Source: Comamonadaceae bacterium (GTDB lineage: Bacteria > Pseudomonadota > Gammaproteobacteria > Burkholderiales > Burkholderiaceae_C). Taken from it: a stretch of DNA of 64,000 nt. How positions within the stretch are numbered: the stretch's first letter is position 1; each line of letters begins with the position of its first letter. The stretch is from NCBI GenBank assembly GCA_947455465.1, contig CANGNS010000017.1, positions 1 through 64,000 of the forward strand, in the 5' to 3' direction. Shown piece after piece: positions 41,950-51,767 of this stretch. The translations under genes were made by a program, and so were the position numbers. Under the pieces are notes generated by a model. It searched no databases, had not been told where the DNA came from, and saw only the letters and a list, made by a program, of their open reading frames with translations.

Positions 41950-43134
41950 ATGACCGACGCTTTGCACCACCTTGTTTCTCCCTTTAAGCGCCAACTGGCG
42001 GCGCTGGCCGACCAGCATGCCGCCGGTGCACTAAGCCAGGCGCAGTGGGATGCGCAGCGCATCGCGCTGGAGCGCCGCCTGCTCGATCTGTTGCTGCACG
42101 ACACCGACACGCCCGAGGCTGCGGCCGGTGCTGCGCCGTCTTGGCGTTTGATGGCCGGTTTGGCGCTGGTGGTGGTGGCCATCGCGGCGGCAGGCTACGC
42201 CTTTAATGCGTCGCGCGGCCCCTTGGCGGGCGAGTCCGAAGGCGCCGACCAGGGCCCCAACTCGGCCCAGGTGGTCGCCATGGTGGAACAACTGGCCCAG
42301 CGCCTCAAAAGCAATCCGCAAGATGCCGACGGTTGGGCCATGCTGGCGCGCTCTTACAGCGTGATGGAGCGCAACGACGAGGCCTTGGCGGCCTACCAAA
42401 AAGCCATCGCGCTGCGCAAAGACGACCCGGGCCTGCTGGTCGATTACGCCGACGCCCTGGCCGTGAAAAACCAGCACAGCCTGCAAGGCGAGCCCATGGC
42501 GTTGGTGCAGCGGGCGCTGGCGATCAACCCCGACCATATCAAAGGCCTGGCCTTGGCGGGCACCGACGCTTTTGTGCGCAAAGACTTTGCCAAGGCCGTG
42601 AAATACTGGGAGCGGATCGAGCAAATCGGCGCACCCGAAAGCGTGCTGGTGCAGCGCGTGGTGGCCAGCTTGCAAGAAGCCCGCAAGTTGGCCGGCCTGC
42701 CGCCGTCTGCCAGCACCGCGCAAGCCCTTGCCGCCCCGCCGGCTGCGCCTAGCCAAGCCTCGCAGCCCGCAGCTCCCGGTGCGCCGGCAGCATCGATCAG
42801 CGGCACCGTCAGCCTGTCGCCCGCTGTGCGCGCCCAGGTCAGCCCCGAGGACACGGTATTTATCTTCGCCAAAGCCGCCGTCAATGGCCGCATGCCTTTG
42901 GCCGCCGAGCGCAAGCAAGTTAAAGACCTGCCTTACACCTTCACCCTGGATGACAGCAAAGCCATGTCGCCAGCGGCGCTGCTCTTGGGCGCCGGGCAAA
43001 TCATCGTCAGCGCTCGCGTGAGCAAAAGCGGCAACCCCATGGCCCAGCCGGGCGACCTGAGCGGCCAGTCAGGGCCGGTGGCTTTGGGTGCGCGCAACAT
43101 CCGCCTGGAAATCAAAGACGCGGTGGCGCCTTAA
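41950..43134 (+). CDS. ccmI: Apocytochrome chaperone CcmI, variant N-terminus
   Basis: The product has 394 residues. Usual CcmI proteins begin with two membrane helices flanking a cytoplasmic loop. Here the protein opens with a soluble segment (KRQLAALADQHAAGALSQAQ, the usual loop motif), and only one helix is visible (about 66-84, GLALVVVAIAAAGYAF). TPR repeats follow (about 105-250, AMLARSYSVMERNDEALAAY) and then a C-terminal periplasmic domain (about 280-394). An upstream in-frame extension exists but lies inside ccmH and adds no helix. It binds the C-terminus of apocytochromes. It is the last gene of the operon and nearly touches the convergent YqaA-type gene. Confidence 0.9.
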   Translation: MTDALHHLVSPFKRQLAALADQHAAGALSQAQWDAQRIALERRLLDLLLHDTDTPEAAAGAAPSWRLMAGLALVVVAIAAAGYAFNASRGPLAGESEGADQGPNSAQVVAMVEQLAQRLKSNPQDADGWAMLARSYSVMERNDEALAAYQKAIALRKDDPGLLVDYADALAVKNQHSLQGEPMALVQRALAINPDHIKGLALAGTDAFVRKDFAKAVKYWERIEQIGAPESVLVQRVVASLQEARKLAGLPPSASTAQALAAPPAAPSQASQPAAPGAPAASISGTVSLSPAVRAQVSPEDTVFIFAKAAVNGRMPLAAERKQVKDLPYTFTLDDSKAMSPAALLLGAGQIIVSARVSKSGNPMAQPGDLSGQSGPVALGARNIRLEIKDAVAP

Positions 43135-43139
43135 GTCGT

Positions 43140-43616
43140 TTAACCCAGGTGCTGCACGCCTTCAAAAAAGGCTGCCGTCAGCACGATGTAGCGCAAGAAT
43201 TTGCCGATCAACATATAGATTGTGCAGCGCCAAAACGGCATGTGCAGCCAACCGGCCACGCTGCACAAAGGATCGCCGATGACCGGCAGCCAGCCTAAGA
43301 GACAGGCCTTGGGCCCCATTTTTTCCAGCCAGCGCAGCGCGCGGTTTTCGGTGCTGCTTGGCAGGCTGCGGCTGGCCACGCGCCGGGCCGCGCGGCCCAT
43401 GGCGTAGTCCAGCACGCCGCCCAAGGTGTTGCCCACCGTGGCCACCGCAATCACGGGCCAGTACTGCGCCGGGTTCAGGTGAATGACGCCCAGCACCGCA
43501 GGCTCTGAGCCCATCGGCAGCAGGGTGGCCGACAAGAAAGAAATCACCAACACCGTGGACAGGCCGTAGGCGGGCAGGGCCAATATATCCAGCAGTGATT
43601 GCATCCAGACTTCCAT
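43140..43616 (-). CDS. YqaA/DedA-like membrane protein
   Basis: The 158-residue inner-membrane protein has four hydrophobic segments. FLSATLLPMGSEPAVLGVI and GNTLGGVLDYAMGR are conserved in the YqaA branch of the DedA/VTT superfamily. Members are linked to membrane homeostasis or lipid movement, but the exact function is unknown. It lies tail to tail with ccmI across 5 bases, so it is not part of that operon. Confidence 0.85.
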   Translation of the reverse strand: MEVWMQSLLDILALPAYGLSTVLVISFLSATLLPMGSEPAVLGVIHLNPAQYWPVIAVATVGNTLGGVLDYAMGRAARRVASRSLPSSTENRALRWLEKMGPKACLLGWLPVIGDPLCSVAGWLHMPFWRCTIYMLIGKFLRYIVLTAAFFEGVQHLG

Positions 43617-43737
43617 GGTCAGGGCAGTATAGGCAGAGCGTAAGGTGCTGAAATAATAGGCAGATACAATGCCCCTCCCTGCGCGGGTCTATAGACCGCA
43701 GCAGGGCCCGCCCGACTCCCCACCCGTCTTTTTACCC

Positions 43738-44835
43738 ATGCAAATCGGCCCTTTCCCCTTGGCAAACCCGGTGTTTGTCGCGCCCATGGCGGGTGTGACT
43801 GACCGGCCGTTTCGCCAGTTGTGTAAGCGCCTGGGGGCGGGCTATGCGGTGAGCGAGATGGTCACCTCGCGCCGCGATTTATGGGATTCGCTCAAGACTT
43901 CGCGCCGCGCCAACCACGAGGGTGAGCCCGGCCCCATCGCTGTACAAATTGCCGGCACCGACGCGCCCATGATGGCGCAGGCGGCGCAGTACAACATCGA
44001 ACGCGGCGCGCAAATCATCGACATCAATATGGGCTGCCCGGCCAAAAAAGTGTGCAACAAATGGGCGGGCTCGGCGCTGATGCAAGACGAGGCGCTGGCG
44101 CTGCAAATCATCGAGGCCGTCGTGGCCGCCTGTGCCGCGCACAGCGTGCCGGTCACCCTCAAAATGCGCACCGGCTGGTGCCAAAGCCAGCAAAACGCGC
44201 TGTCTATCGCCTTGGCCGCGCAGGCGGCGGGTGTGGCCATGGTCACCATCCACGGCCGCACGCGCGAGCAGGGCTACCGCGGCCAAGCGCGCTACGACAC
44301 GATTGCGGCGGTCAAAGCGGCACTGCATATTCCCGTGGTCGCCAATGGCGACATCGACAGCCCCTACAAAGCGCGCCAGGTACTGGCCGCTACCGGCGCA
44401 GACGCCATCATGGTGGGGCGCGCCGCCCAGGGCCGGCCCTGGATTTTTCGCGAGATCACGCATTTTTTGCAGACTGGCACGCTGCTGGCGCCGCCCTTGG
44501 TGCAAGAGCTGCGCCGCTGGCTGCTGGAGCACCTGGAGGACCACTACAGCCTCTATGGCGAGTACACCGGCGTGCGCAGTGCGCGCAAGCACATCGCCTG
44601 GTATCTGCGCAGCCTGCCCGGCGGCGAGGACTTTCGCCGTGCCCTCAATGGTCTGGAGAGCAGCGCCGCGCAAACGGCTGCCGTAGGCCAGTACCTGGGC
44701 CAACTGAGCCACCAGATGGACCGCCTACCGGCGGCCTATGACACCCAAGGACGGCGCCTGGATGCGCCCTTAGACAGCGAGAAAGAAGAGACCCCCATGA
44801 ACTCCCTCAGTGAGCGCGCCAGCCATGAGCAATAA
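43738..44835 (+). CDS. dusB: tRNA-dihydrouridine synthase DusB
   Basis: This flavoenzyme reduces specific uridines in the tRNA D-loop. The product has 365 residues. The TIM barrel starts with VFVAPMAGVTDRPFRQLCKR. The catalytic Cys is in INMGCPAKKVCNKWAGSALM, VTLKMRTGW binds FMN, and VVANGDIDSP and IMVGRAAQGRPWIF close the barrel. The open frame upstream (from 43,669) has no family match, so the ATG at 43,738 is chosen. dusB lies directly before fis, as in many proteobacteria. Confidence 0.95.
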   Translation: MQIGPFPLANPVFVAPMAGVTDRPFRQLCKRLGAGYAVSEMVTSRRDLWDSLKTSRRANHEGEPGPIAVQIAGTDAPMMAQAAQYNIERGAQIIDINMGCPAKKVCNKWAGSALMQDEALALQIIEAVVAACAAHSVPVTLKMRTGWCQSQQNALSIALAAQAAGVAMVTIHGRTREQGYRGQARYDTIAAVKAALHIPVVANGDIDSPYKARQVLAATGADAIMVGRAAQGRPWIFREITHFLQTGTLLAPPLVQELRRWLLEHLEDHYSLYGEYTGVRSARKHIAWYLRSLPGGEDFRRALNGLESSAAQTAAVGQYLGQLSHQMDRLPAAYDTQGRRLDAPLDSEKEETPMNSLSERASHEQ

Positions 44836-45058
44836 CAAACTAGATGAATGCGTGCGCGCCAGCCTGGAAGCCTATTTGCGCGACCTGGACGGCCTGGAGC
44901 CCCACGGCATGCATGACATGCTGGTGCGTGCCGTCGAAAAACCCTTGCTCGAAGTGGTGATGGTCGCCGCCGCCAATAACCAGTCCAAGGCCGCCCAGTG
45001 GCTTGGGCTCAATCGCAATACCTTGCGCAAAAAACTTGTGGAACACCATCTTTTATGA
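44825..45058 (+). CDS. fis: Nucleoid-associated regulator Fis
   Basis: The product has 77 residues. The C-terminal helix-turn-helix is [20 protein letters not shown], with preceding dimerisation helices ([10 protein letters not shown]). The N-terminal hairpin is short, as in other betaproteobacterial Fis proteins. It overlaps the dusB end and, by ATGA, the purH start. ATG at 44,825 is preferred over GTG at 44,810. It bends DNA and modulates rRNA and recombination sites. Confidence 0.93.
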   Translation: MSNNKLDECVRASLEAYLRDLDGLEPHGMHDMLVRAVEKPLLEVVMVAAANNQSKAAQWLGLNRNTLRKKLVEHHLL

Positions 45059-46644
45059 ACGCTTTGCTTTCCGTCTCTGACAAAACCGGCGTCCTCGATC
45101 TGGCGCGCGCGCTGCATGCCCTGGGCATCCGCTTGCTCTCCACCGGCGGCACAGCCAAGCTGCTGGCCGACCATGGCCTGCCGGTGACCGAGGTGGCCGA
45201 GATGACCGGCTTTCCCGAAATGCTGGACGGGCGCGTCAAAACCCTGCACCCCAAAGTGCACGGCGGCCTGCTGGCCCGGCGCGATGTGCCTGCGCACATG
45301 CAAGCGCTGGCCGACCATGGCATCGACACCATCGACCTGCTGGTGGTTAACCTCTATCCCTTCGAGGCCACCGTGGCCCGGCCCGGCTGCACCTTGGAAG
45401 AGGCCATCGAAAACATCGACATCGGCGGCCCGGCCATGGTGCGCAGCGCCGCCAAAAACTGGAAAGACGTGGCCGTGCTCACCGACGCCAGCCAGTACGA
45501 AACCGTGATTGCCGAGCTGCAAACCCAGGGCGCGGTCAGCAGCACGACCAAGTTTGCCTTGTCGGTGGCGGCGTTTAACCGCATCAGCCAGTACGACGGC
45601 GCCATCAGCGACTACCTCTCCTCGGTGCAGCCCGATGGCACTTTGGCTGCCTTTCCCGGCCAGACCAATGGCCGCTTCGTGAAGTTGCAAGACCTGCGTT
45701 ACGGCGAAAACCCGCACCAGCACGCCGCCTTTTACCGCGATATGTACCCTGCGCCGGGCTCCCTGGTCACGGCGCAGCAGCTGCAAGGCAAAGAGCTGAG
45801 CTACAACAATATTGCCGATGCCGACGCCGCTTGGGAATGCGTCAAAAGCTTTGACACGCCGGCCTGCGTCATCGTCAAGCATGCCAACCCGTGCGGCGTG
45901 GCCGTGGCCCACGACGCCAGCAGCGCCTACGCCAAAGCCTTTAGCACCGACCCGACATCGGCTTTTGGCGGCATCATCGCCTTTAACTGCGAGCTCGACG
46001 GCGCCACCGCCCAGCATGTCAGCGCCCAGTTTGTCGAAGTGCTGATGGCACCGTCCTTCAGCCCCGAGGCGCTACAGACCTTGGCCCTCAAACCCAACGT
46101 GCGCGTGCTGCAAATAGCCTTGCCCTACGCCTTGGGCGGCGCAGCGCGCGGCACCAGCGCCTGGGACCTGGGGCGCAATGCAGTGGATGTCAAACGCATA
46201 GGCTCAGGCCTTTTGATGCAGACCGCCGACAACCACGAACTTACGCTGGCCGATATGCAGGTGGTCACCCAGGTGCAGCCCACCGCAGCCCAGTTGCAAG
46301 ACCTGCTGTTTGCCTGGAAGGTGGCCAAGTACGTCAAGTCCAACGCCATCGTGTTTTGCAAAGACGGCATGACCATGGGCGTGGGCGCGGGCCAAATGAG
46401 CCGGCTCGACTCGGCCCGCATCGCCAGCATCAAAGCCGGCCACGCCGGCCTGACCCTGGCAGGCACCGTGGTGGCCAGCGACGCTTTCTTTCCCTTCCGT
46501 GATGGCCTCGATGTCGTGGTCGACGCCGGCGCTACCTGCATCATCCAGCCCGGCGGCAGCATGCGCGACGACGAAGTCGTGCGCGCCGCCGATGAGCGCG
46601 GCGTGGCCATGGTGTACACCGGGGTGCGGCACTTTAGGCACTAG
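45055..46644 (+). CDS. purH: Bifunctional AICAR transformylase/IMP cyclohydrolase PurH
   Basis: The 529-residue enzyme performs the last two steps of IMP synthesis. The N-terminal IMP cyclohydrolase/MGS-like domain (1-200) contains [11 protein letters not shown] and [15 protein letters not shown]. The C-terminal transformylase holds the catalytic Lys-His in [13 protein letters not shown] and [17 protein letters not shown]. It starts within the fis stop (ATGA) and ends before a strong terminator. Confidence 0.97.
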   Translation: MNALLSVSDKTGVLDLARALHALGIRLLSTGGTAKLLADHGLPVTEVAEMTGFPEMLDGRVKTLHPKVHGGLLARRDVPAHMQALADHGIDTIDLLVVNLYPFEATVARPGCTLEEAIENIDIGGPAMVRSAAKNWKDVAVLTDASQYETVIAELQTQGAVSSTTKFALSVAAFNRISQYDGAISDYLSSVQPDGTLAAFPGQTNGRFVKLQDLRYGENPHQHAAFYRDMYPAPGSLVTAQQLQGKELSYNNIADADAAWECVKSFDTPACVIVKHANPCGVAVAHDASSAYAKAFSTDPTSAFGGIIAFNCELDGATAQHVSAQFVEVLMAPSFSPEALQTLALKPNVRVLQIALPYALGGAARGTSAWDLGRNAVDVKRIGSGLLMQTADNHELTLADMQVVTQVQPTAAQLQDLLFAWKVAKYVKSNAIVFCKDGMTMGVGAGQMSRLDSARIASIKAGHAGLTLAGTVVASDAFFPFRDGLDVVVDAGATCIIQPGGSMRDDEVVRAADERGVAMVYTGVRHFRH

Positions 46645-46667
46645 GTCAGCGCCCCGCGCACCAACAA

Positions 46668-46694
46668 AAACGGCCCACCAGGGCCGTTTTTTTT
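46668..46694. terminator. Terminator between purH and hemL
   Basis: AACGGCCC and GGGCCGTT pair around an ACCA loop, followed by a run of T on the plus strand and preceded by A residues that give a U-run on the minus strand. It can therefore serve both convergent genes. Confidence 0.9.
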
Positions 46695-46711
46695 ACCTGC
46701 TCTAGCCGCAG

Positions 46712-48016
46712 TTACAAAGCCGACAGCACCTCGGCAGCGGCGGCCACGGTCTCGGCGATATCGGCTTCGCTATGCGCGCCGCTCATAAAGCCTGCTTCGT
46801 ACAAGGCCGGGGCAAAGTACACGCCGCGATCGAGCATGCCGTGGAACAAGGTGTTAAAGCGCTTGTTGTCGGTGCTGATGACTTTGGCATAGTTTTGCGG
46901 CAGCTCGGGGAAGAGGAAGAAGCCAAACATGCCGCCTTCGCTGTCGGTGCTAAAGGGCACGCCCGCTTGGTCGGCCGCGCCCTGCAGGCCGCGCATCAGT
47001 GACTGGGTGCTGGCCGTGAGTTGCTCAAAAAAGCCGGGCTTGCTGATCTCGCGCAAGGTGGCCAGGCCGCAGGCGGTCGCCACCGGGTTGCCCGACAAGG
47101 TGCCAGCCTGGTACACGCCGCCCAGCGGTGCCAAATGCTCCATGACGGCGCGCTTACCGCCAAATGCGGCCAGCGGCATGCCCCCGCCGATGACTTTGCC
47201 CAGCACCGTGATGTCCGGCGCAAAGCCGGGCAGGTCGCGGGCGTAGACGCTTTGGGCGCTGCCCAGGGCCACGCGAAAACCGGTCATCACCTCGTCAAAC
47301 ACCAAGAGCGCGCCGTGCTGCGTGCACAGCTCGCGGGCGCGCTTGACAAAGGGCAGCGAGGCGCGCACAAAGTTCATATTGCCAGCGATGGGCTCGATCA
47401 TCAGGCAGGCCAGGTCTTTGCCGTGCAGCGCAAAAGCCTCCTCGAGCTGCTGCAGGTTGTTGTACTCCAGCACCAGAGTGTGCTGCACCACTTCGGGCGG
47501 CACGCCGGCGCTGGTGGGGTTGCCCAAAGTGGCCAGGCCCGAGCCGGCTTTGACCAGCAGCGGATCGGCGTGGCCGTGGTAGCAGCCCTCGAACTTGATG
47601 AACTTGCTGCGGCCCGTGGCCCCGCGCGCCAGGCGGATGGCCGTCATGGCCGCCTCGGTGCCCGAGCTGACCAGGCGCACAATGTCCATGCTGGGCACGT
47701 GGCGCAAGATTTCTTCGGCCAGTTCGACCTCGCGCTCGGTCGGCGCGCCAAAAGAGAAGCCCTCGAGCAGCGCTTTTTGCACCGCTTCGAGCACCGCTGG
47801 GTGGCCGTGGCCCAAAATCATCGGGCCCCAGGAGCCGATGTAGTCGATATAGCGCTTGCCGTTGGCATCCCAAAAATGGGGGCCTTGGGCGCGGGACACA
47901 AAGCGCGGCGTACCGCCCACGGCTTTGAAGGCGCGCACCGGCGAGTTAACGCCACCGGGGATGACGGCGGCGGCGCGTTGGAAGAGTTCGAGGTTGCGGT
48001 CAGTGGCGGGTTTCAT
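46712..48016 (-). CDS. hemL: Glutamate-1-semialdehyde 2,1-aminomutase HemL
   Basis: This PLP enzyme makes 5-aminolevulinate for heme. Its 434 residues include [16 protein letters not shown] near the N-terminus, [14 protein letters not shown] and the PLP Lys in [20 protein letters not shown]. The ATG at 48,016 matches the family start; the open frame extends 35 codons further into thiD. The two genes overlap by 17 bases. Heme supply fits the heavy use of heme by the cytochrome locus, though the gene is a normal housekeeping one. Confidence 0.97.
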   Translation of the reverse strand: MKPATDRNLELFQRAAAVIPGGVNSPVRAFKAVGGTPRFVSRAQGPHFWDANGKRYIDYIGSWGPMILGHGHPAVLEAVQKALLEGFSFGAPTEREVELAEEILRHVPSMDIVRLVSSGTEAAMTAIRLARGATGRSKFIKFEGCYHGHADPLLVKAGSGLATLGNPTSAGVPPEVVQHTLVLEYNNLQQLEEAFALHGKDLACLMIEPIAGNMNFVRASLPFVKRARELCTQHGALLVFDEVMTGFRVALGSAQSVYARDLPGFAPDITVLGKVIGGGMPLAAFGGKRAVMEHLAPLGGVYQAGTLSGNPVATACGLATLREISKPGFFEQLTASTQSLMRGLQGAADQAGVPFSTDSEGGMFGFFLFPELPQNYAKVISTDNKRFNTLFHGMLDRGVYFAPALYEAGFMSGAHSEADIAETVAAAAEVLSAL

Positions 48017-48953
48017 TGGGCGGTAGGTCAAAAAGAAAGGGTTGGTCGGGGTCGAGGGCGTCGTCGTCCTCGTCGGAATCGGTGTCGGCATGCGCCCAAA
48101 ACAGGCGGTCGGGCTGCACATGGCCCATGCCCGGGCGCAGGCCGGACTCTAGGCTGCGGTCCAGGTAGGTGAGGGCCTCGGTCACGGCCTCGCTCAGTTC
48201 GCTGCCCACGGCCACCAGCGCTGCCAGCGCGGCGGACAAGGTGTCGCCCGCGCCCACAAAGGTGGCCTCCAGGCGCTCAAATTTTTCGCTGCACAGCACC
48301 GCGCTGGCCGAGCACAGCACGTTGTCAATGAACTGATCGGCCGACGCGATGCCGGTAATCAAGGTGTAGGGCACGCCTAAATCCTGGGCCGCTTGGGCAA
48401 TATCGCGCGGCAGCGGCGGGGCGCCGGTGTGCCAATCGGGCAGCAGCCAGCGCACCAGCGTGCCGTAGTTGCCCACCAGCACCGTGGTTTGCGGCAGCAG
48501 CAGCTCGGCGCAGGCGTCCAGGTACTGCTCGATCTGGTCCTCGTTCCACCACGACAGCTCGGGCATGTAGGTGATCACGGGCACATGCGCATAGTCCGAG
48601 ACCAAAGAGGCAATGGCGCCCAGGTTGTCGGCGCTGCCGACAAAGCCGACTTTGAAGACTTCGGGGGCCACGTCTTCCAAGATGGTGCGCGCCTGCGCCA
48701 GCACCATGTCATCGTCCAGGGCAAAGTGGTCAGCAATGCTGCGGGTGTCGCGGGCGTAGACGCCGGTGGTCACCGGCATGGGGTGCACGCCCACCGAGGC
48801 CATGGCCATGCAGTCGGCCACGACGCCGGCTGCGCCACTGGGGTCGTTGGCATTGAAAACCATGACGCAGGCGACCGGGCCGTCCGCCGGCCCATCCTCG
48901 TCCAACAGGGCAATGGGTGCGGGGCCGCTGGATTCTTTATTGGAATTCTTCAT
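48000..48953 (-). CDS. thiD: ThiD-like hydroxymethylpyrimidine kinase (divergent)
   Basis: The 317-residue ribokinase-fold protein is related to HMP/HMP-P kinases of thiamine synthesis. Key segments are [20 protein letters not shown] near the N-terminus, [18 protein letters not shown], and [20 protein letters not shown] with the anion hole and catalytic Asp. The opening differs from the usual AGSDPSGGAG of ThiD, and an acidic tail ([12 protein letters not shown]) has been added. Substrate specificity is therefore less sure than the fold. The gene overlaps hemL and is first in the pair. ATG at 48,953 is preferred over the start 8 codons upstream. Confidence 0.8.
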   Translation of the reverse strand: MKNSNKESSGPAPIALLDEDGPADGPVACVMVFNANDPSGAAGVVADCMAMASVGVHPMPVTTGVYARDTRSIADHFALDDDMVLAQARTILEDVAPEVFKVGFVGSADNLGAIASLVSDYAHVPVITYMPELSWWNEDQIEQYLDACAELLLPQTTVLVGNYGTLVRWLLPDWHTGAPPLPRDIAQAAQDLGVPYTLITGIASADQFIDNVLCSASAVLCSEKFERLEATFVGAGDTLSAALAALVAVGSELSEAVTEALTYLDRSLESGLRPGMGHVQPDRLFWAHADTDSDEDDDALDPDQPFLFDLPPNETRH

Positions 48954-49063
48954 GGTCGCGACAAGAATAAGGGGCACCGTAAAACCGCCAGGCGTCTGGC
49001 CCTGCGGGCCTTGCAGGGCGGCTATTTACAATCCGGCCATTCTATTCTCAAGGTAATAACGCT

Positions 49064-49237
49064 GTGACCGATACGAAAACCTGGATGTGCCTGATCTGCG
49101 GCTGGATTTATGACGAAGTCCTGGGAGCGCCCGACGACGGCATACCGGCAGGCACTTTGTGGGCCGACGTTCCCATGAACTGGACCTGCCCGGAGTGCGG
49201 CGCGCGCAAAGAAGACTTCGAGATGGTCCAAATCTAA
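49064..49237 (+). CDS. Rubredoxin
   Basis: This 57-residue iron protein is a small one-electron carrier. Two CxxC pairs bind one Fe: MCLICGWIYDE and WTCPECGARKEDFE, with the aromatic GWIYDE and the loop ADVPMNW typical of the family. It starts with GTG at 49,064; a later ATG (49,084) would remove most of the first strand. It lies alone between divergent thiD and convergent photolyase. The electron partner is not evident. Confidence 0.93.
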   Translation: MTDTKTWMCLICGWIYDEVLGAPDDGIPAGTLWADVPMNWTCPECGARKEDFEMVQI

Positions 49238-49245
49238 GGCGTGCC

Positions 49246-50724
49246 TCAGCCCGGCGCAGCGGCTTTTTTGACTACCGCATAGCGCGCCAGCGTGGCCGCC
49301 CGGGCCGTCGCATGGTCGACCACTGGATGCGGGTAATTCCCGCCTAATTGCACCCCCGCCGCCTGCAACACCAAGGCCGGCGCCAACCAGGGCGCGTGGA
49401 TATGTTTGGCGTCCAGCGCCGCCAGGGCCGGCACATAGCGGCGTATGAATTTGCCCGCCGCGTCAAACTTCTCGCTCTGGCTCATCGGGTTAAAGATGCG
49501 GAAATACGGCTGCGCATCGCAGCCGCTGGAGCTGACCCACTGCCAGCCGCCGTTGTTGGCCGACAAATCAAAATCGTTCAGGTGCTGGGCGAAATGGCGC
49601 TCGCCCCAGCGCCAGTCAATGCCCAGGTGCTTGACCAGAAAACTGCCCGCCACCATGCGCAAGCGGTTGTGCATATAGCCGGTCTGGTGCAGCTGGGCCA
49701 TGGCCGCGTCCACCAGCGGGTAGCCGGTGCGCCCCTCGCACCAGGCGGCAAAACGGCTGTGGGCGATATCGCCCTGTTCCCAGACGATGGCGTCGTACTC
49801 GGATTTGAAGCTGGCCCCCGCCACATGCGGGAAGTTGGCCAATATCTGCGCATAAAACTCGCGCCACACCAGTTCGGCCAGCCACACGCTGGCGCCTTGG
49901 TCGCCGGCGCGGTGCGCGGGCAGCGCCCGATTGACCAACTGGCGGATGGACACGGTGCCAAAACGCAAATGCACGCCCAGGTAGCTGGGCCCCTTGACGG
50001 CGGGAAAGTTGCGCGCCTCCTCGTAGGCGCGCATGCGCGGCGCAAAGTCGGCCAGCAGCGCCTGCGCACCCGCTGCACCGGGCAGGATGCCCAAGGCCTG
50101 CAGATTGGTCGGTTCAAAGCCGATGTCTGGCAGGCTGGGCGGCGGCTTGGCCAGGGCGGCCGGGCGCGGCACCAGGGCGCGGCCCAGGGCGCTGCAGTCG
50201 TGCTCGGGCACCAGCGCCTCGCCCACGCGGGCCAGCCAGGCACGCAAGTAGGGCGTGAAGACGCCGTAGGGCTTGCCGGTTTGGGTCAGAACTTCCTGGC
50301 GCTCAAAGACCACATGGTCTTTCACGCTGCGCCAGGCGATGCGCTGGCGTGCCAGCGCCGCTTGCACCTGGGCGTCCCGGGCCAGCGCCTGGGGCTCGTA
50401 GTCGTGGGCGCACACCACGGTGTGCACGCCCAGTTCGGCGGCCAGTTGGGGAATTTCATCGACGGCCCGGCCGTGGCGCACGATCAGGCCGGCGCGGGCA
50501 TGGCCAGCCAGTGCGCGCAGCTGGGCATCCAGGCCGGCCAGCGTGCCCAGGATGAATTCCACGCGCCGGTCGGCCCGGGGCAGGGCGTCCAGAATGTCGC
50601 TATCGAGCACAAAGACGCAGTGCAGGCGGGCGCCCGACTGCAAGGCGGCGGCCAGGGCGGCGTTGTCCTCTAAGCGCAGGTCGCGGCGCAGCCACACCAG
50701 TGCGCTGCTATCAGTGTTTTGCAT
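49246..50724 (-). CDS. phrB: Deoxyribodipyrimidine photolyase
   Basis: The 492-residue flavoprotein repairs cyclobutane pyrimidine dimers using light. The N-terminal antenna-binding domain starts SALVWLRRDLRLEDNAALAA. The C-terminal FAD domain shows WLAELVWREFYAQIL, GRTGYPLVDAAMAQL, MHNRLRMVAGSFLVKHL and NNGGWQWVSSSGCDAQPYFR, which carries Trp and Asn/Asp residues of the active site. The true start is the ATG at 50,724; an open extension of 97 codons overlaps yqgE. It is divergent from yqgE with only 21 bases between starts. Confidence 0.96.
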   Translation of the reverse strand: MQNTDSSALVWLRRDLRLEDNAALAAALQSGARLHCVFVLDSDILDALPRADRRVEFILGTLAGLDAQLRALAGHARAGLIVRHGRAVDEIPQLAAELGVHTVVCAHDYEPQALARDAQVQAALARQRIAWRSVKDHVVFERQEVLTQTGKPYGVFTPYLRAWLARVGEALVPEHDCSALGRALVPRPAALAKPPPSLPDIGFEPTNLQALGILPGAAGAQALLADFAPRMRAYEEARNFPAVKGPSYLGVHLRFGTVSIRQLVNRALPAHRAGDQGASVWLAELVWREFYAQILANFPHVAGASFKSEYDAIVWEQGDIAHSRFAAWCEGRTGYPLVDAAMAQLHQTGYMHNRLRMVAGSFLVKHLGIDWRWGERHFAQHLNDFDLSANNGGWQWVSSSGCDAQPYFRIFNPMSQSEKFDAAGKFIRRYVPALAALDAKHIHAPWLAPALVLQAAGVQLGGNYPHPVVDHATARAATLARYAVVKKAAAPG

Positions 50725-50745
50725 GCCTGTCGTTAAAATAGTGGT

Positions 50746-51345
50746 ATGTCCGGCGATTTTGCACTTACCAACCTCACGCACCATTTTTTGATTGCGATGC
50801 CCGGTTTGGAAGACGGACTTTTCTCCAAAAGCGTGGTCTACCTGTGCGAGCACAGCGCCCGGGGTGCTTTGGGCATCATCATCAACAAACCCGCCGATAT
50901 CAAGCTTACCGAGCTCTTTGGCAAGGTCGATTTGCCCCTGCGCCGTGCCGATTTGGCCCACGCGGCGGTATTTCAGGGCGGCCCGCTGCATGAAGAACGC
51001 GGTTTTGTGCTGCACGAACCCTTGCAGCCGGACGCGCCTGTGGGCGCCAGCGCCAGCTACGCCTCCACCATGGTGATACCAGGTGGCCTGGAGATGACCA
51101 CCTCGCGCGACGTGCTCGAGGCCATGTCCGGCGGCTGGGGCCCGCGCAAAGTGCTGGTCTCGCTGGGCTATTCGTCCTGGGGCGAGGGCCAGCTCGAGAG
51201 CGAGCTGCGCCGCAACAGCTGGCTGACAGTAGATGCCAAGAGCAGCCTGATTTTTGACACCCCCGTCGAGGAGCGCTACGACCAGGCGCTGGCTTTGCTA
51301 GGCCTTAAATCCTGGATGATCGCCCCCCAGGCCGGCCACGCATGA
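50746..51345 (+). CDS. YqgE/AlgH family protein
   Basis: The product has 199 residues, from LTNLTHHFLIAMPGLEDGLF to SSWGEGQLESELRRNSWLTV, which are the conserved ends of the DUF179 fold. The biochemical role is not settled. The gene precedes ruvX and overlaps it by ATGA, the order seen in many proteobacteria, here followed by pyrR-pyrB. Confidence 0.92.
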   Translation: MSGDFALTNLTHHFLIAMPGLEDGLFSKSVVYLCEHSARGALGIIINKPADIKLTELFGKVDLPLRRADLAHAAVFQGGPLHEERGFVLHEPLQPDAPVGASASYASTMVIPGGLEMTTSRDVLEAMSGGWGPRKVLVSLGYSSWGEGQLESELRRNSWLTVDAKSSLIFDTPVEERYDQALALLGLKSWMIAPQAGHA

Positions 51346-51767
51346 GCGCGCAGCCGCTGCCCCCGCCCGTGGTGCCGCAGCATTTGCAGCGTTTTATGGC
51401 GTTTGACTTTGGGCTCAAACGCACCGGCGTCGCCGTAGGCAGCCGCATGCTGGGCGGCGCCCAGCCCCAAGCCACCATCAACGCGCAGGGTGCGGCCCGT
51501 TTTGCCGATATATCTTTGCGTCTCAAGGAGTGGGAGCCCGACGCCTTGGTCGTGGGCGTGCCCTACCATCCGGACGGCGCGCCCCACGAAAATACCGTGC
51601 GGGCCCAAAAGTTTGGCCGCCAGTTGCACGGCCGCTTTGCCCTGCCGGTGTTTGAGGTGGATGAGCGCTACAGCACCACCGAAGCGCTGGCCGGCGGCGC
51701 CAAAGATGCCGATGCGGCCTCGGCCTGCATTATTTTGGAACAGTTTTTACGAGGCCTGCACCTATGA
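51342..51767 (+). CDS. ruvX: Putative Holliday junction resolvase RuvX/YqgF
   Basis: The 141-residue RNase H-like nuclease has acidic residues in FMAFDFGLKRTGVAVG, LVVGVPYHPDG and EVDERYSTTEA. YqgF proteins are implicated in 16S rRNA 5'-end processing. It overlaps yqgE and pyrR by 4 bases on each side. Confidence 0.93.
   Translation: MSAQPLPPPVVPQHLQRFMAFDFGLKRTGVAVGSRMLGGAQPQATINAQGAARFADISLRLKEWEPDALVVGVPYHPDGAPHENTVRAQKFGRQLHGRFALPVFEVDERYSTTEALAGGAKDADAASACIILEQFLRGLHL

Noticed and set aside
43686-43697. GGTCTATAGACC palindrome upstream of dusB
   Set aside because: A perfect 12-nt palindrome, but single and short, with no linked regulator. It may be chance.
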